The notes under the pieces are model-generated. The model was not told the origin of the DNA, did no database searches, and was given only the letters and a program-made list of their open reading frames with translations. Positions 1 through 5,733 of a DNA stretch of 5,733 bases are shown piece after piece. How positions within the stretch are numbered: the stretch's first letter is position 1; every line of letters starts with the position of its first letter. Made by a program: the position numbers and the translations under genes. The stretch comes from Bacteroidales bacterium (GTDB taxonomy: Bacteria; Bacteroidota; Bacteroidia; Bacteroidales; F082). The DNA lies in NCBI GenBank assembly GCA_016281295.1, contig JAEEII010000082.1, forward strand, positions 1-5,733, written 5' to 3'.

Positions 1-89
1 AATAGATTTAAAAACTGTTATAAAAGATGGTCACAAAAGTACGAGAAGAGAATCAATAATACCTACCCATAAACTATTTGGAAGGGCGT

Positions 90-360
90 TTAAAGTATAT
101 CCATTCCATGTGTCCGTTGCCTGCTGTTCATGGTCTACAGTACATGGACCTAAGCGTCCAACGTAATGCGTATGCTGCTATGACCAAGCCGTTCAGAAAC
201 GACCTTGATATTTACTCCGGCTTCCAGCAGTCATGTCGGCGGAGTATGGCGCATATCGTGGACGCGGAACTTCCAGTCGATACCGCGGCAATATCCAGAA
301 GCTGTTTAAAGTCAAGCCCTGAGAAGGAACTGAGGGCGCGGGCTTGCCGTTCAAGGTTTG
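90..360 (-). pseudogene. Degenerate tyrosine recombinase/integrase, C-terminal catalytic domain
   Basis: Reading the minus strand gives an unmistakable phage-type integrase C-terminus in pieces. FKQLLDIA (310-287) is followed, after a 2-base frame slip, by GIDWKFRVHDMRHT, then LLEAG, then NIKVVSERLGHSSIRITLD. HDMRH (246-260) is the HxxRH box and LGHSS (174-188) the second His box of phage integrase family catalytic domains. An in-frame TGA (231-233) breaks the HT..T.LLEAG segment. A TAG (150-152) stands where the catalytic Tyr of the usual T-Y-x-H-V motif belongs, with VHVL right after it. A second TAG (135-137) follows, and the frame ends with TAA at 90-92. A weakly recognisable LNGKP (354-340), the turn before this domain in relatives, lies in yet another frame. 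Nothing of the N-terminal arm-binding domain or the first catalytic Arg is present, so the gene is truncated as well as broken. It reads away from the RTX gene. Confidence 0.88.
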
Positions 361-440
361 TGATACAAATCGTAGTTTGCTTTGTAAATATGACTTAACT
401 TGTATAGGCGGATTTATTCCGCAAGTGATTTACGAATAAA

Positions 441-469
441 TTGCACAGGGAAAAAACCTATGGTAAAAT
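441..469 (+). promoter_or_regulatory. Sigma-70 type promoter of the RTX gene
   Basis: A -35 box TTGCAC (441-446) and a -10 box TAAAAT (464-469) are separated by 17 bases. TG at 461-462 makes it an extended -10. The predicted start is near 476, giving a leader of about 50 bases before the ATG at 526. An 8-base inverted repeat (412-419 with 434-441) abuts the -35 box and could be an operator. Confidence 0.7.
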
Positions 470-525
470 TATGATACAAGCAGCGGTAAAACAACATACT
501 TACAGTTTACATTGGAGGTATCGTT

Positions 526-2937
526 ATGGCCATAGTAAAAGGAACCGCAAAGGTTGACAAATTTACCTTAAACACAAGCAACGTCATCGTTGTGACCGGC
601 AAGAATAGTTCGACAACGAAATTATCGAATAAAGGAAAAAACAGAATATACGGCGCTGCCGGAAAAGATACCTTTAACATCAAAGGCGGCAAGCACAATT
701 ACATATACGGCGATAAAGGTAACGATACCATCACCGTAACCAGTAAAATCGGATTCGGCAATAAAATTTACGGCGACGATGCCAGGAACAAGGTATCCGG
801 CAACGACACTTTTAATATCAACGGCGGAAAGAAAAACTACTTCTACGGCGGTAAGGGAACTGACACTTTTAATATCAATGGCGGTACTTCCAATTACCTT
901 TACGGCGGCGCAGGAAAGGATATATATATTTTTGGCAAGAAGAAAGCTACTGCTATTATCAAAGATTATGCTGCCGGTCAGGATACGCTGAAAGTAAACA
1001 GCGGGACCATCACTTCAACAACGCTTAAGGGCAAAGATGTAACATTCAAAGCCGGTAAAGCCAGCGTAACACTGACCGGCGCCGCAACAAAGACTATCAG
1101 CCTGAAAGACAGCCGCGGCAGTTATACGGCTTCCAAGACACAAATCAAACTGGGCACTAATTTTACCGGCACGATGGATGCCACCAAGTATTTATCCACC
1201 GTGAAGACCGTCGACGGGCGCAGTGCGGCAAAGACAGTAAACATTACAGGAAATAAACAGAATAATACTATTTACGCGGGTAAAGCCGGCGGTACGCTCA
1301 ACGGCGGAGCAGGCAACGACACGATTACCATCAACGACGGTACACAAACCAAAGGGAACAGTTACACCCTGCGCGGCGGTACCGGCACAGATAATTATGT
1401 AATCAGTTCCGCAATTATCGCAGGCACGAAAATTTTGATAAATCAAAGCGATTTCAATTCCGGGGACATGGATGTTTTAACACTGGCAAAAGTCAATAAA
1501 AATGATGTAACGTACCGCCTTGACAGCGGAACCCTGGTTATTACACACAAAAGCGGGGGAACTGTGTCCGTAGCAGGCTGGGGGACGAATCCGTTGTCGA
1601 AAATACAGTTTGCGGACGCAGACCCAATTACCAGCGGAGATATTAACGGGTCCCTGGATCCGTCGCCTTCCTACAAGGTAATAGAAATCAATACGACCGG
1701 GACCTATCAGGGCAGCAACAGTCAGGAAATCTTCCGGTTCGGCGGCAACGGCTGGAATGCGACCGTCCAGGGCGCCGACAGTAAGGATATCCTTGACTTC
1801 AGCAATTATAAAGACGGCACTTACGATTTTGACAACGTCCTTCGGTCCGGAGACGACTTGACCCTGTCTTTTGTTCGGAAAACAGGTTCCCAGGAAGATG
1901 AAGTCGTAGGAACCGTCACAATTAAAGATTATTTTGTAACGGATAACAAAATCGCAAGCGTACAATGGTACAATGCCAGTGAAAACAAAACAGAAACCGT
2001 GACAATCGTAACGGAATGCAACGGCACCAACAATTATGGCGGGGTTATCAACGGGACACCTCAAAGAGACTGGATCATTCCGGGAACTTCTGCCAATACT
2101 GTTAACGGGTTGGCAAGCAACGACCGGATCAATATAGTCGGAGGGGCATTCCGGTCCGTTAACGCCGGTGACGGCGATGATTTCATTACGGTAACAGGCG
2201 GAAACCACGAAAGCGGTTCTATTTCAGGCAGAGAAGGTAATGATACCATTATTATCAGTAACGGAGCCTTCGTAGATATAATTTACGGTCATGAAGGGAC
2301 GAATACGATTACAGTTAAAGGGGGCGCAAGCGTAAGATCAATACGGGCCGATTATGATAACGAGGATAACCCGGACACTACTAATGCAGACATGATTACT
2401 ATCGAAAAAGACGCGGGCGCCGTTTCAAGCATTTATTTAAATACGGGCAACAACACGGTTAACATTGCAGGTGGAACCCAGGGAGAAAACGGGCTTTCCG
2501 TCATTTCGGAAGACGATGAAAAATACTACTCCGGAACAAACGTTATAAATGTTTCCGTCGGAAACGTCACAATCAAACAGAGTAAAAAAGGGGAAAGCCA
2601 TGTAAACGTACAGTGGTCAGACAACTTCGGAGTACTGACGATTCAGCGGAACAACAAAGCATCCCAGGATCTCTTTGAAAAAACTTTAACCATCAACGGC
2701 GCGGATTTAAGTGACTTTACCATCACAAGACTGGATAACCAGGATATGGGTATTTGCCTGACTGATAAGACAAGATCCAACGCTGTAATTAATTTGTATT
2801 GGGGAAATTCAATCACTTATAACGGAACAACTATTTTAGGACTCGAAGCCTTAAAATACGAAGGAATTACATTCAATAATACATTAGTACCTGTTACTGA
2901 ACTATACGCTTATATGACAAACCAGACAAATCCGTAA
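526..2937 (+). CDS. RTX-type (haemolysin-like) calcium-binding repeat protein, orphan
   Basis: Predicted secreted or surface protein of 803 residues; no enzymatic function is recognisable. GGAGG at 514-518 lies 7 bases before the ATG, fixing the start. Residues 41-136 are about five tandem units of the form (I/F/L)YGxxGxDTFNIxGGxxNY, resembling RTX nonapeptide repeats (GGxGxDxUx), which in known proteins bind Ca2+ and form beta-rolls. A single canonical GGAGNDTI lies at 260-267. Residues 332-364 (LVI..SGGTVSVAGW...IQFADA) and about 442-481 (SGDDLTLSF...VTIKDYF...IASVQW) resemble the haemolysin-type calcium-binding related domain. Residues 546-670 form a second block (AGDGDDFITVTGG, GREGNDTIIISNG, GHEGTNTITVKGG) that looks like a beta-solenoid. 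No Sec signal or membrane segment is visible; known RTX proteins leave by type I secretion using a C-terminal signal, but no such transporter gene is in the window. There is no N-terminal toxin, protease or lipase domain. It could be an adhesin, matrix or S-layer-like protein. Confidence 0.85.
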   Translation: MAIVKGTAKVDKFTLNTSNVIVVTGKNSSTTKLSNKGKNRIYGAAGKDTFNIKGGKHNYIYGDKGNDTITVTSKIGFGNKIYGDDARNKVSGNDTFNINGGKKNYFYGGKGTDTFNINGGTSNYLYGGAGKDIYIFGKKKATAIIKDYAAGQDTLKVNSGTITSTTLKGKDVTFKAGKASVTLTGAATKTISLKDSRGSYTASKTQIKLGTNFTGTMDATKYLSTVKTVDGRSAAKTVNITGNKQNNTIYAGKAGGTLNGGAGNDTITINDGTQTKGNSYTLRGGTGTDNYVISSAIIAGTKILINQSDFNSGDMDVLTLAKVNKNDVTYRLDSGTLVITHKSGGTVSVAGWGTNPLSKIQFADADPITSGDINGSLDPSPSYKVIEINTTGTYQGSNSQEIFRFGGNGWNATVQGADSKDILDFSNYKDGTYDFDNVLRSGDDLTLSFVRKTGSQEDEVVGTVTIKDYFVTDNKIASVQWYNASENKTETVTIVTECNGTNNYGGVINGTPQRDWIIPGTSANTVNGLASNDRINIVGGAFRSVNAGDGDDFITVTGGNHESGSISGREGNDTIIISNGAFVDIIYGHEGTNTITVKGGASVRSIRADYDNEDNPDTTNADMITIEKDAGAVSSIYLNTGNNTVNIAGGTQGENGLSVISEDDEKYYSGTNVINVSVGNVTIKQSKKGESHVNVQWSDNFGVLTIQRNNKASQDLFEKTLTINGADLSDFTITRLDNQDMGICLTDKTRSNAVINLYWGNSITYNGTTILGLEALKYEGITFNNTLVPVTELYAYMTNQTNP
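646..933 (+). repeat. Tandem coding repeat of the RTX gene, about 19 codons per unit
   Basis: This encodes residues 41-136. Units begin at residues 41, 60, 81, 106 and 125. Two units are nearly identical at DNA level: the 23-base segments at 805-827 and 862-884, both encoding DTFNINGG, differ at one base and lie exactly 57 bases (19 codons) apart. This points to fairly recent duplication or gene conversion within the gene. Confidence 0.8.
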
Positions 2938-3014
2938 TTTCTTTTTATGAGGAAGCGGGGAATATGTTAATTTTTAGCTGACAAGCCCCAACTTATCATG
3001 GTAATTATTCAACA

Positions 3015-3049
3015 GCCGTGGAAATTCAACTTCCGCGGCGGTCTTGTTT
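3015..3049 (+). terminator. Probable terminator after the RTX gene
   Basis: GCCGTGGAA (3015-3023) pairs with TTCCGCGGC (3031-3039) with one G-U pair and a 7-base loop. The stem is strong, but the following GGTCTTGTTTA is a poor T-run, so termination may be incomplete. It lies 78 bases after the stop codon. Confidence 0.5.
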
Positions 3050-3245
3050 ATAGTATGGGAAATTACAATTTGTCGGCATAGTCACTGGCTGATACATAAC
3101 TATAATATGTAAAAAAGTATATTCAACTTCTTGCTTTTGTTTGTTAAAGTGAACATGACGTTGTGTAGCCAAAAAGGTAGCCAATAGCCAAAAAAACATT
3201 AAAAATGGACGGAAAATGTTTACAATATGATGATGAAATGGACAT
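3050..3245. other. Gene-free island end with TAGCCA direct repeats
   Basis: No credible gene is seen in this stretch, part of a gene-free interval from 2938 to 3573. TAGCCA occurs three times (3166-3171, 3178-3183, 3185-3190), with the longer form TAGCCAAAAA at 3166-3175 and 3185-3194. Short direct repeats 100-150 bases from a crossover resemble arm-type binding sites of tyrosine integrases; that role is inference. A TATAAT at 3101-3106 has no adequate -35 partner. Confidence 0.35.
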
Positions 3246-3309
3246 AAAAAACGCCGAATTTGGCAGAATTGTTACAGTAAAAATGGTTGTAACAGCCAGT
3301 TCGGCTTTT
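3246..3309. repeat. Long imperfect inverted repeat abutting the integration site, terminator-like
   Basis: TGTTACA (3270-3276) pairs perfectly with TGTAACA (3288-3294) around an 11-base loop. TGGC (3261-3264) pairs with GCCA (3295-3298) across a 5-base left bulge. GCCGAA (3253-3258) pairs with TTCGGC (3300-3305). That gives 17 pairs in all. An A-run precedes the stem and TTTT (3306-3309) follows it, so it has the form of a Rho-independent terminator in both directions. Its right foot coincides with the start of the tRNA-derived sequence. It may terminate transcription at the element end, bind recombination proteins, or both. Confidence 0.5.
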
Positions 3310-3366
3310 GCTAAATCGTTAGGGGTCGCAAGGCTCGCCCGAGTTCGAATCTCGGCCACTCCGCCA
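3307..3366 (+). other. attR-like site: 3' fragment of tRNA-Ser(GCU)
   Basis: From the anticodon loop onward this is a class II serine tRNA. The loop TTGCTAA (3308-3314) carries anticodon GCT at 3310-3312. A long variable arm (about 3320-3338) is followed by T-arm CCGAG-TTCGAAT-CTCGG (3339-3355), acceptor strand CCACTCC (3356-3362), discriminator G and encoded CCA (3364-3366). The 5' half is missing: no GGAGTGG acceptor strand or D-arm lies upstream, and the bases left of the loop (GGCTT) cannot pair with the 3' anticodon strand ATCGT. It therefore cannot be a working tRNA. A break at the anticodon loop is a known crossover position for tyrosine integrases using tRNA genes. The intact tRNA-Ser copy is expected to the left, outside the window. 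Confidence 0.85.
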
Positions 3367-3380
3367 TATTTCTGGCATAC

Positions 3381-3417
3381 AAGCATCTGGTGAAAATACC
3401 GGATGCTTATTTTTTTT
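3381..3417 (+). terminator. Rho-independent terminator, originally of the tRNA-Ser gene
   Basis: AAGCATCTGGT (3381-3391) pairs with ACCGGATGCTT (3398-3408) with one G-U pair and a 6-base loop, followed by ATTTTTTTT. It starts 15 bases after the tRNA CCA. It is the expected terminator of the original tRNA gene, now separated from that gene's promoter. It would also insulate the downstream gene from island transcription. Confidence 0.88.
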
Positions 3418-3446
3418 GCCAAATAAAGAACAATTACAGCAAGCTG

Positions 3447-3455
3447 TGATATAAT
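3447..3455 (+). promoter_or_regulatory. Extended -10 promoter of the gamma-glutamyltransferase-family gene
   Basis: A perfect TATAAT (3450-3455) is preceded by TGA, an extended -10 motif. No good -35 is visible; the best candidate at 17 bases matches only at its ACA end. It lies just after the tRNA terminator. The leader would be about 110 bases and contains a small open frame (3467-3559). Confidence 0.6.
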
Positions 3456-3573
3456 AATGTTTAATAATGTTAATGATGCAGATAATCTATGTTGTTATGG
3501 AGCTGAATTACCCGGAACCCTGGGAGAAAGGAAAAATCCAATCACGTTTTGCTGATTGAATTAATGGAACGCC

Positions 3574-5250
3574 ATGAGTACATATCTTTCTTTTAACAGC
3601 GATGCTAACAAATATTCCTCTCGTCGCAGCGTAGTGTACGGAAAAAACGGCATGGTCTGTACGTCTCAGACGCTGGCGGCCCAGGCCGGCCTTGACATCT
3701 TGAAAAACGGCGGCAATGCCATTGACGCAGCCATTGCCACGGCTATCAGCCTGACAGTACTGGAACCGCCAAGCAACGGCATTGGCAGTGATTTGTTTGC
3801 GCTGGTCTGGTACAAAGGAAAGCTGTACGGATTGAACGGAAGCGGGCCGGCGCCGGCTTCCCTCACCAGAGAAAAGGTGCTGGCGAAGCTTGGCATGGAG
3901 GCGAGAGAAACGGGGCATTATTCAGACGGCGGCCAAATCCTTGATCTGTCTGTCTCTGACATGCCGGATCATGGTTGGGAGACGGTGACCGTCCCCGGAG
4001 CGCCTGCATCCTGGAAAGCACTCTACGAACGGTTTGGCGTTGCCGATTTTGCTTCGTTGTTTAATGCGGCAATCCGCTACGCGGAAGATGGCTTTCCCCT
4101 GCAGCCGATCTGCAGCAGGATATGGAAGAAGAATGTGCCCAAGGTTGCCGGACTGAAAGACGAAACGATGTATCAACCGATGTTGGATACGTTTTTCAAT
4201 CACAAAAAACTGGAAGCCGGAGAGTTGGTAAGGCTTCCGGAAATGGGAGCGACGCTGCGCAAACTTGCGGAAAGCAAATGTGACAGTTTTTATAAAGGAG
4301 ATATTGCCCGGGAGATACTCCGCTTTGCCGATGAAACAGGCGGTTATCTTACCGAAGCAGATTTACAAAACTACAAACCGGAGTGGGTAGAACCGATCCG
4401 GCTGCATTACCGAGGCTATGAGGTGTGTGAGATTCCGCCTAACGGACACGGCCTGGTGGTTCTGATGACACTGAATATTCTGCGGCAGTTATCTCTTGGG
4501 AAGAAGGAAGATCCGGAAACCGTCCATAAACAGCTGGAAGCCATGAAGATCGGATTCACTGACGGTAAGATGTACATTGCGGATCCCCGTTACATGAAGG
4601 CCAGTGTGGAATATTTCCTCAGTGAGGAATACGGTAAAAAACGGGCGGCGGAAATTGGCCATAAAGCACAGCTTCCCAGACCGGTAGATCTGAACTGTGG
4701 CGGCACGGTCTATCTCTGTACGGCTGACCGGGACGGTAACATGGTGTCGCTGATCCAGAGTCATTTTAATAACTTTGGCTCCAAATTAGCCGTGCCGGGG
4801 ACAGGCATCCTGCTGAATAACAGAGGAAAGAATTTCAGCCTGAACCCGGAACAGGATAACTGTCTGGCCCCGGGGAAAAAACCATACCATACTATTATTC
4901 CCGGCTTTTTGCTGAAGGACGGAGAGGCCGCGGGCCCCTTTGGCGTCATGGGCGCGTTCATGCAGCCCCAGGGACAGGTCCAGGTGGTCAATAACCTGAT
5001 CGATTTCGGGTTAAATCCCCAGGAAGCGCTGGATGCGCCCCGGTGGCAGTGGACCGGCGGGAAAACCGTGGAAGTGGAAGCAAATTATGACAGGAAGATA
5101 GTAGAAGACCTGAAACAGCGGGGACATGATATTAAGGTTATGGAAGATTTCACCTCCTTTGGCAGGGGGCAGATGATTTTACGCCAGCCCGACGGCGTTT
5201 ACGCAGCCGCAACCGAGCCGCGCACCGACGGCGTTGTTGCCGCATGGTAG
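3574..5250 (+). CDS. Gamma-glutamyltransferase-family Ntn hydrolase, YwrD-like
   Basis: This 558-residue protein covers the full family length. NGGNAIDAAIA (45-55) is the family signature. GGYLTEADLQNY (256-267), PPNGHG (288-293), GTGILLNN (409-416) and DAPRW (487-491) follow in the usual order. CGGTVYL places the catalytic Thr at 378: in this family the precursor cleaves itself before this Thr, which becomes the nucleophile, giving here subunits of about 377 and 181 residues. No signal peptide is seen, so it is probably cytoplasmic, unlike periplasmic Ggt of E. coli. The segment where classical enzymes carry RExAP, whose Arg holds the gamma-glutamyl carboxylate, reads GSGPAP (89-94). PPNGHG and MGAFMQPQG (459-467) also follow the YwrD/acylase-like subgroup. 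True gamma-glutamyl substrate is thus uncertain; glutathione or another amide may be cleaved. An in-frame TAA at 3562-3564 fixes ATG 3574 as the first possible ATG; its ribosome binding site is weak. Confidence 0.9.
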   Translation: MSTYLSFNSDANKYSSRRSVVYGKNGMVCTSQTLAAQAGLDILKNGGNAIDAAIATAISLTVLEPPSNGIGSDLFALVWYKGKLYGLNGSGPAPASLTREKVLAKLGMEARETGHYSDGGQILDLSVSDMPDHGWETVTVPGAPASWKALYERFGVADFASLFNAAIRYAEDGFPLQPICSRIWKKNVPKVAGLKDETMYQPMLDTFFNHKKLEAGELVRLPEMGATLRKLAESKCDSFYKGDIAREILRFADETGGYLTEADLQNYKPEWVEPIRLHYRGYEVCEIPPNGHGLVVLMTLNILRQLSLGKKEDPETVHKQLEAMKIGFTDGKMYIADPRYMKASVEYFLSEEYGKKRAAEIGHKAQLPRPVDLNCGGTVYLCTADRDGNMVSLIQSHFNNFGSKLAVPGTGILLNNRGKNFSLNPEQDNCLAPGKKPYHTIIPGFLLKDGEAAGPFGVMGAFMQPQGQVQVVNNLIDFGLNPQEALDAPRWQWTGGKTVEVEANYDRKIVEDLKQRGHDIKVMEDFTSFGRGQMILRQPDGVYAAATEPRTDGVVAAW

Positions 5251-5266
5251 GGTGCTGTGGTATAAT
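5237..5266 (+). promoter_or_regulatory. Promoter of obgE overlapping the end of the preceding gene
   Basis: TATAAT (5261-5266) is preceded by TGG, an extended -10. TTGCCG (5237-5242), 18 bases upstream, is a half-matching -35 inside the last codons of the previous gene. No terminator is visible between the genes, so obgE may also receive read-through transcription. Confidence 0.6.
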
Positions 5267-5301
5267 ATAAGATAATATGTAATTCAAAACAGGAGATTCG
5301 C

Positions 5302-5733
5302 ATGTTTATTGATAAAGCAAGGATTTATGTGGAAGCAGGCAACGGCGGCGACGGCATGAGCAGCTTCCGCCGGGAAAAGTTTGTGGAAAAAGGGGGCCCC
5401 AATGGCGGCAACGGCGGCCGGGGGGGCAACGTGATCTTACGGGCCGATAACAGCCTGAACACCCTGATTGATTTCAGGTACAAGCGGAAATTCATCGCAA
5501 AACGTGGCGATAAAGGCGGCATTTCCAACATGACCGGGCACCGGGGAGAAGATGTGATTATCAAGGTCCCCCTGGGTATGGTTGTGCGGGATGAAGAAAC
5601 GACTATCATGATTGCGGACCTGACGGAAGACGGCCAGGAGTTTGTGGCTGCAAAAGGCGGCCGGGGCGGTAAGGGAAACGCCTGCTACGCCACCAGTACC
5701 AAACGGGCTCCGACCTTTGCGGAAAAAGGAGAA
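5302..5733 (+). CDS. obgE: Obg-family GTPase, N-terminal part (cut by window edge)
   Basis: Essential ribosome-associated GTPase of the Obg/CgtA family, acting in the cytoplasm in large-subunit assembly and stress signalling (family knowledge). AGGAG at 5291-5295 lies 6 bases before the ATG. The 144 visible residues are nearly the whole Obg fold. MFIDKARIYVEAGNGGDG opens it, and FRREKFVEKGGPNGGNGG, DFRYKRKF, VPLGMVV and AKGGRGGKGN follow in the order typical of the family. The glycine-rich runs form the polyproline-II-like helices of this domain. The GTPase domain with its P-loop lies beyond the window. In many Firmicutes obg follows rplU and rpmA. Here the gene before it is a gamma-glutamyltransferase-family gene 51 bases away, and obgE has its own promoter. 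Confidence 0.96.
   Translation, partial: MFIDKARIYVEAGNGGDGMSSFRREKFVEKGGPNGGNGGRGGNVILRADNSLNTLIDFRYKRKFIAKRGDKGGISNMTGHRGEDVIIKVPLGMVVRDEETTIMIADLTEDGQEFVAAKGGRGGKGNACYATSTKRAPTFAEKGE

Larger units (their letters stand above)
1..3366. mobile_element. Right-hand part of a genomic island integrated in tRNA-Ser(GCU)
   Basis: The stretch is bounded on the right by a tRNA-Ser 3' fragment (3307-3366) that lacks its 5' half. When an element integrates into a tRNA gene, the intact tRNA is rebuilt at one end and a 3' copy is left at the other, followed by the old chromosomal downstream sequence. With this fragment reading left to right, the element must lie to its left. The left side contains a decayed tyrosine integrase and an RTX-type cargo gene. 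The right side contains housekeeping-type genes. The left end of the island, with the intact tRNA-Ser and perhaps other genes, is outside the window. Island membership is inference; the truncated tRNA and integrase remnant are seen directly. The integrase remnant might belong to a different, older element than the one that made the border. Confidence 0.55.

Noticed and set aside
1..166. Frames open at the left edge ending at 70-72 and 164-166
   Set aside because: Neither end shows a recognisable protein motif, and the second overlaps the integrase remnant; a partial gene here cannot be supported.
78..398. 106-residue plus-strand open frame
   Set aside because: It lies over the minus-strand integrase remnant, has no ribosome binding site and resembles no family; it is a shadow of the decayed gene.
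646..933. CRISPR-like array
   Set aside because: The regular repeats are in-frame coding units of the RTX protein, with no unique spacers or palindromic repeat.
1477..2208. 243-residue minus-strand open frame inside the RTX gene
   Set aside because: Antisense to a clear gene with recognisable repeats; its composition is odd and no motif is visible. Low stop density comes from the repeat-gene codon pattern.
3101..3106. Perfect TATAAT in the island end
   Set aside because: No -35 box at 16-18 bases, no TG extension and no gene downstream.
3275..3366. Complete functional tRNA-Ser
   Set aside because: No 5' acceptor strand GGAGTGG, no D-arm, and the anticodon stem cannot form.
3205..3393. 62-residue plus-strand open frame across the tRNA fragment
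   Set aside because: It runs through the hairpin, the tRNA fragment and into the terminator; no ribosome binding site.
3144..3422. 92-residue minus-strand open frame across the island border
   Set aside because: Its middle is simply the antisense of the tRNA-Ser fragment and its start is the antisense of the terminator; a common spurious call.
3564..3596. Ten-codon frame overlapping the start of the transferase gene
   Set aside because: Very short, no ribosome binding site at proper spacing, and out of frame with the real gene.

Overview
The window looks like the junction between an integrated genomic island (left, about positions 1-3306) and conserved chromosome (right, about 3307-5733). 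The organism is a bacterium of moderate GC content. My best guess is a Gram-negative Firmicute (Negativicutes type). This rests on a secreted-type RTX/haemolysin-repeat protein sitting beside a Firmicute-looking YwrD-type gamma-glutamyltransferase gene and an obg gene with a strong AGGAG ribosome binding site. That taxonomic call is inference, not something the sequence proves.

Left part, island. Positions 90-360, minus strand, hold a decayed phage-type tyrosine integrase. The catalytic-domain motifs HDMRH and LGHSS are still readable, but the frame is broken by frameshifts and stops, and a TAG sits exactly where the nucleophilic tyrosine should be. A clear sigma-70 promoter (441-469) and a GGAGG site then drive one 803-residue gene (526-2937). 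It encodes an RTX-like protein with glycine/aspartate-rich Ca-binding repeats, two segments resembling the haemolysin-type calcium-binding related domain, and a second, solenoid-like repeat block. It has no signal peptide, no enzymatic head domain, and no type I secretion genes beside it in this window. A hairpin follows the gene.

Border. Positions 3307-3366 are the 3' two-thirds of a tRNA-Ser(GCU) gene, from the anticodon loop to CCA. The 5' half is absent and is replaced by unrelated sequence. This is the expected footprint of integration by a tyrosine recombinase into the anticodon loop, and the orientation puts the element on the left. Next to it are three TAGCCA direct repeats (possible integrase arm sites) and a long imperfect inverted repeat ending exactly at the presumed crossover. 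The original tRNA terminator (3381-3417) survives on the chromosomal side.

Right part, chromosome. A YwrD-like gamma-glutamyltransferase-family Ntn hydrolase (3574-5250) has its own extended -10 promoter. After a 51-base gap with another extended -10 promoter, obgE (5302 to the edge) begins and is cut off within its N-terminal Obg fold. The RTX gene is probably island cargo with no functional link to these two genes. Nothing here proves a new system. The points most worth following are the island boundary with its dead integrase and the orphan RTX cargo.
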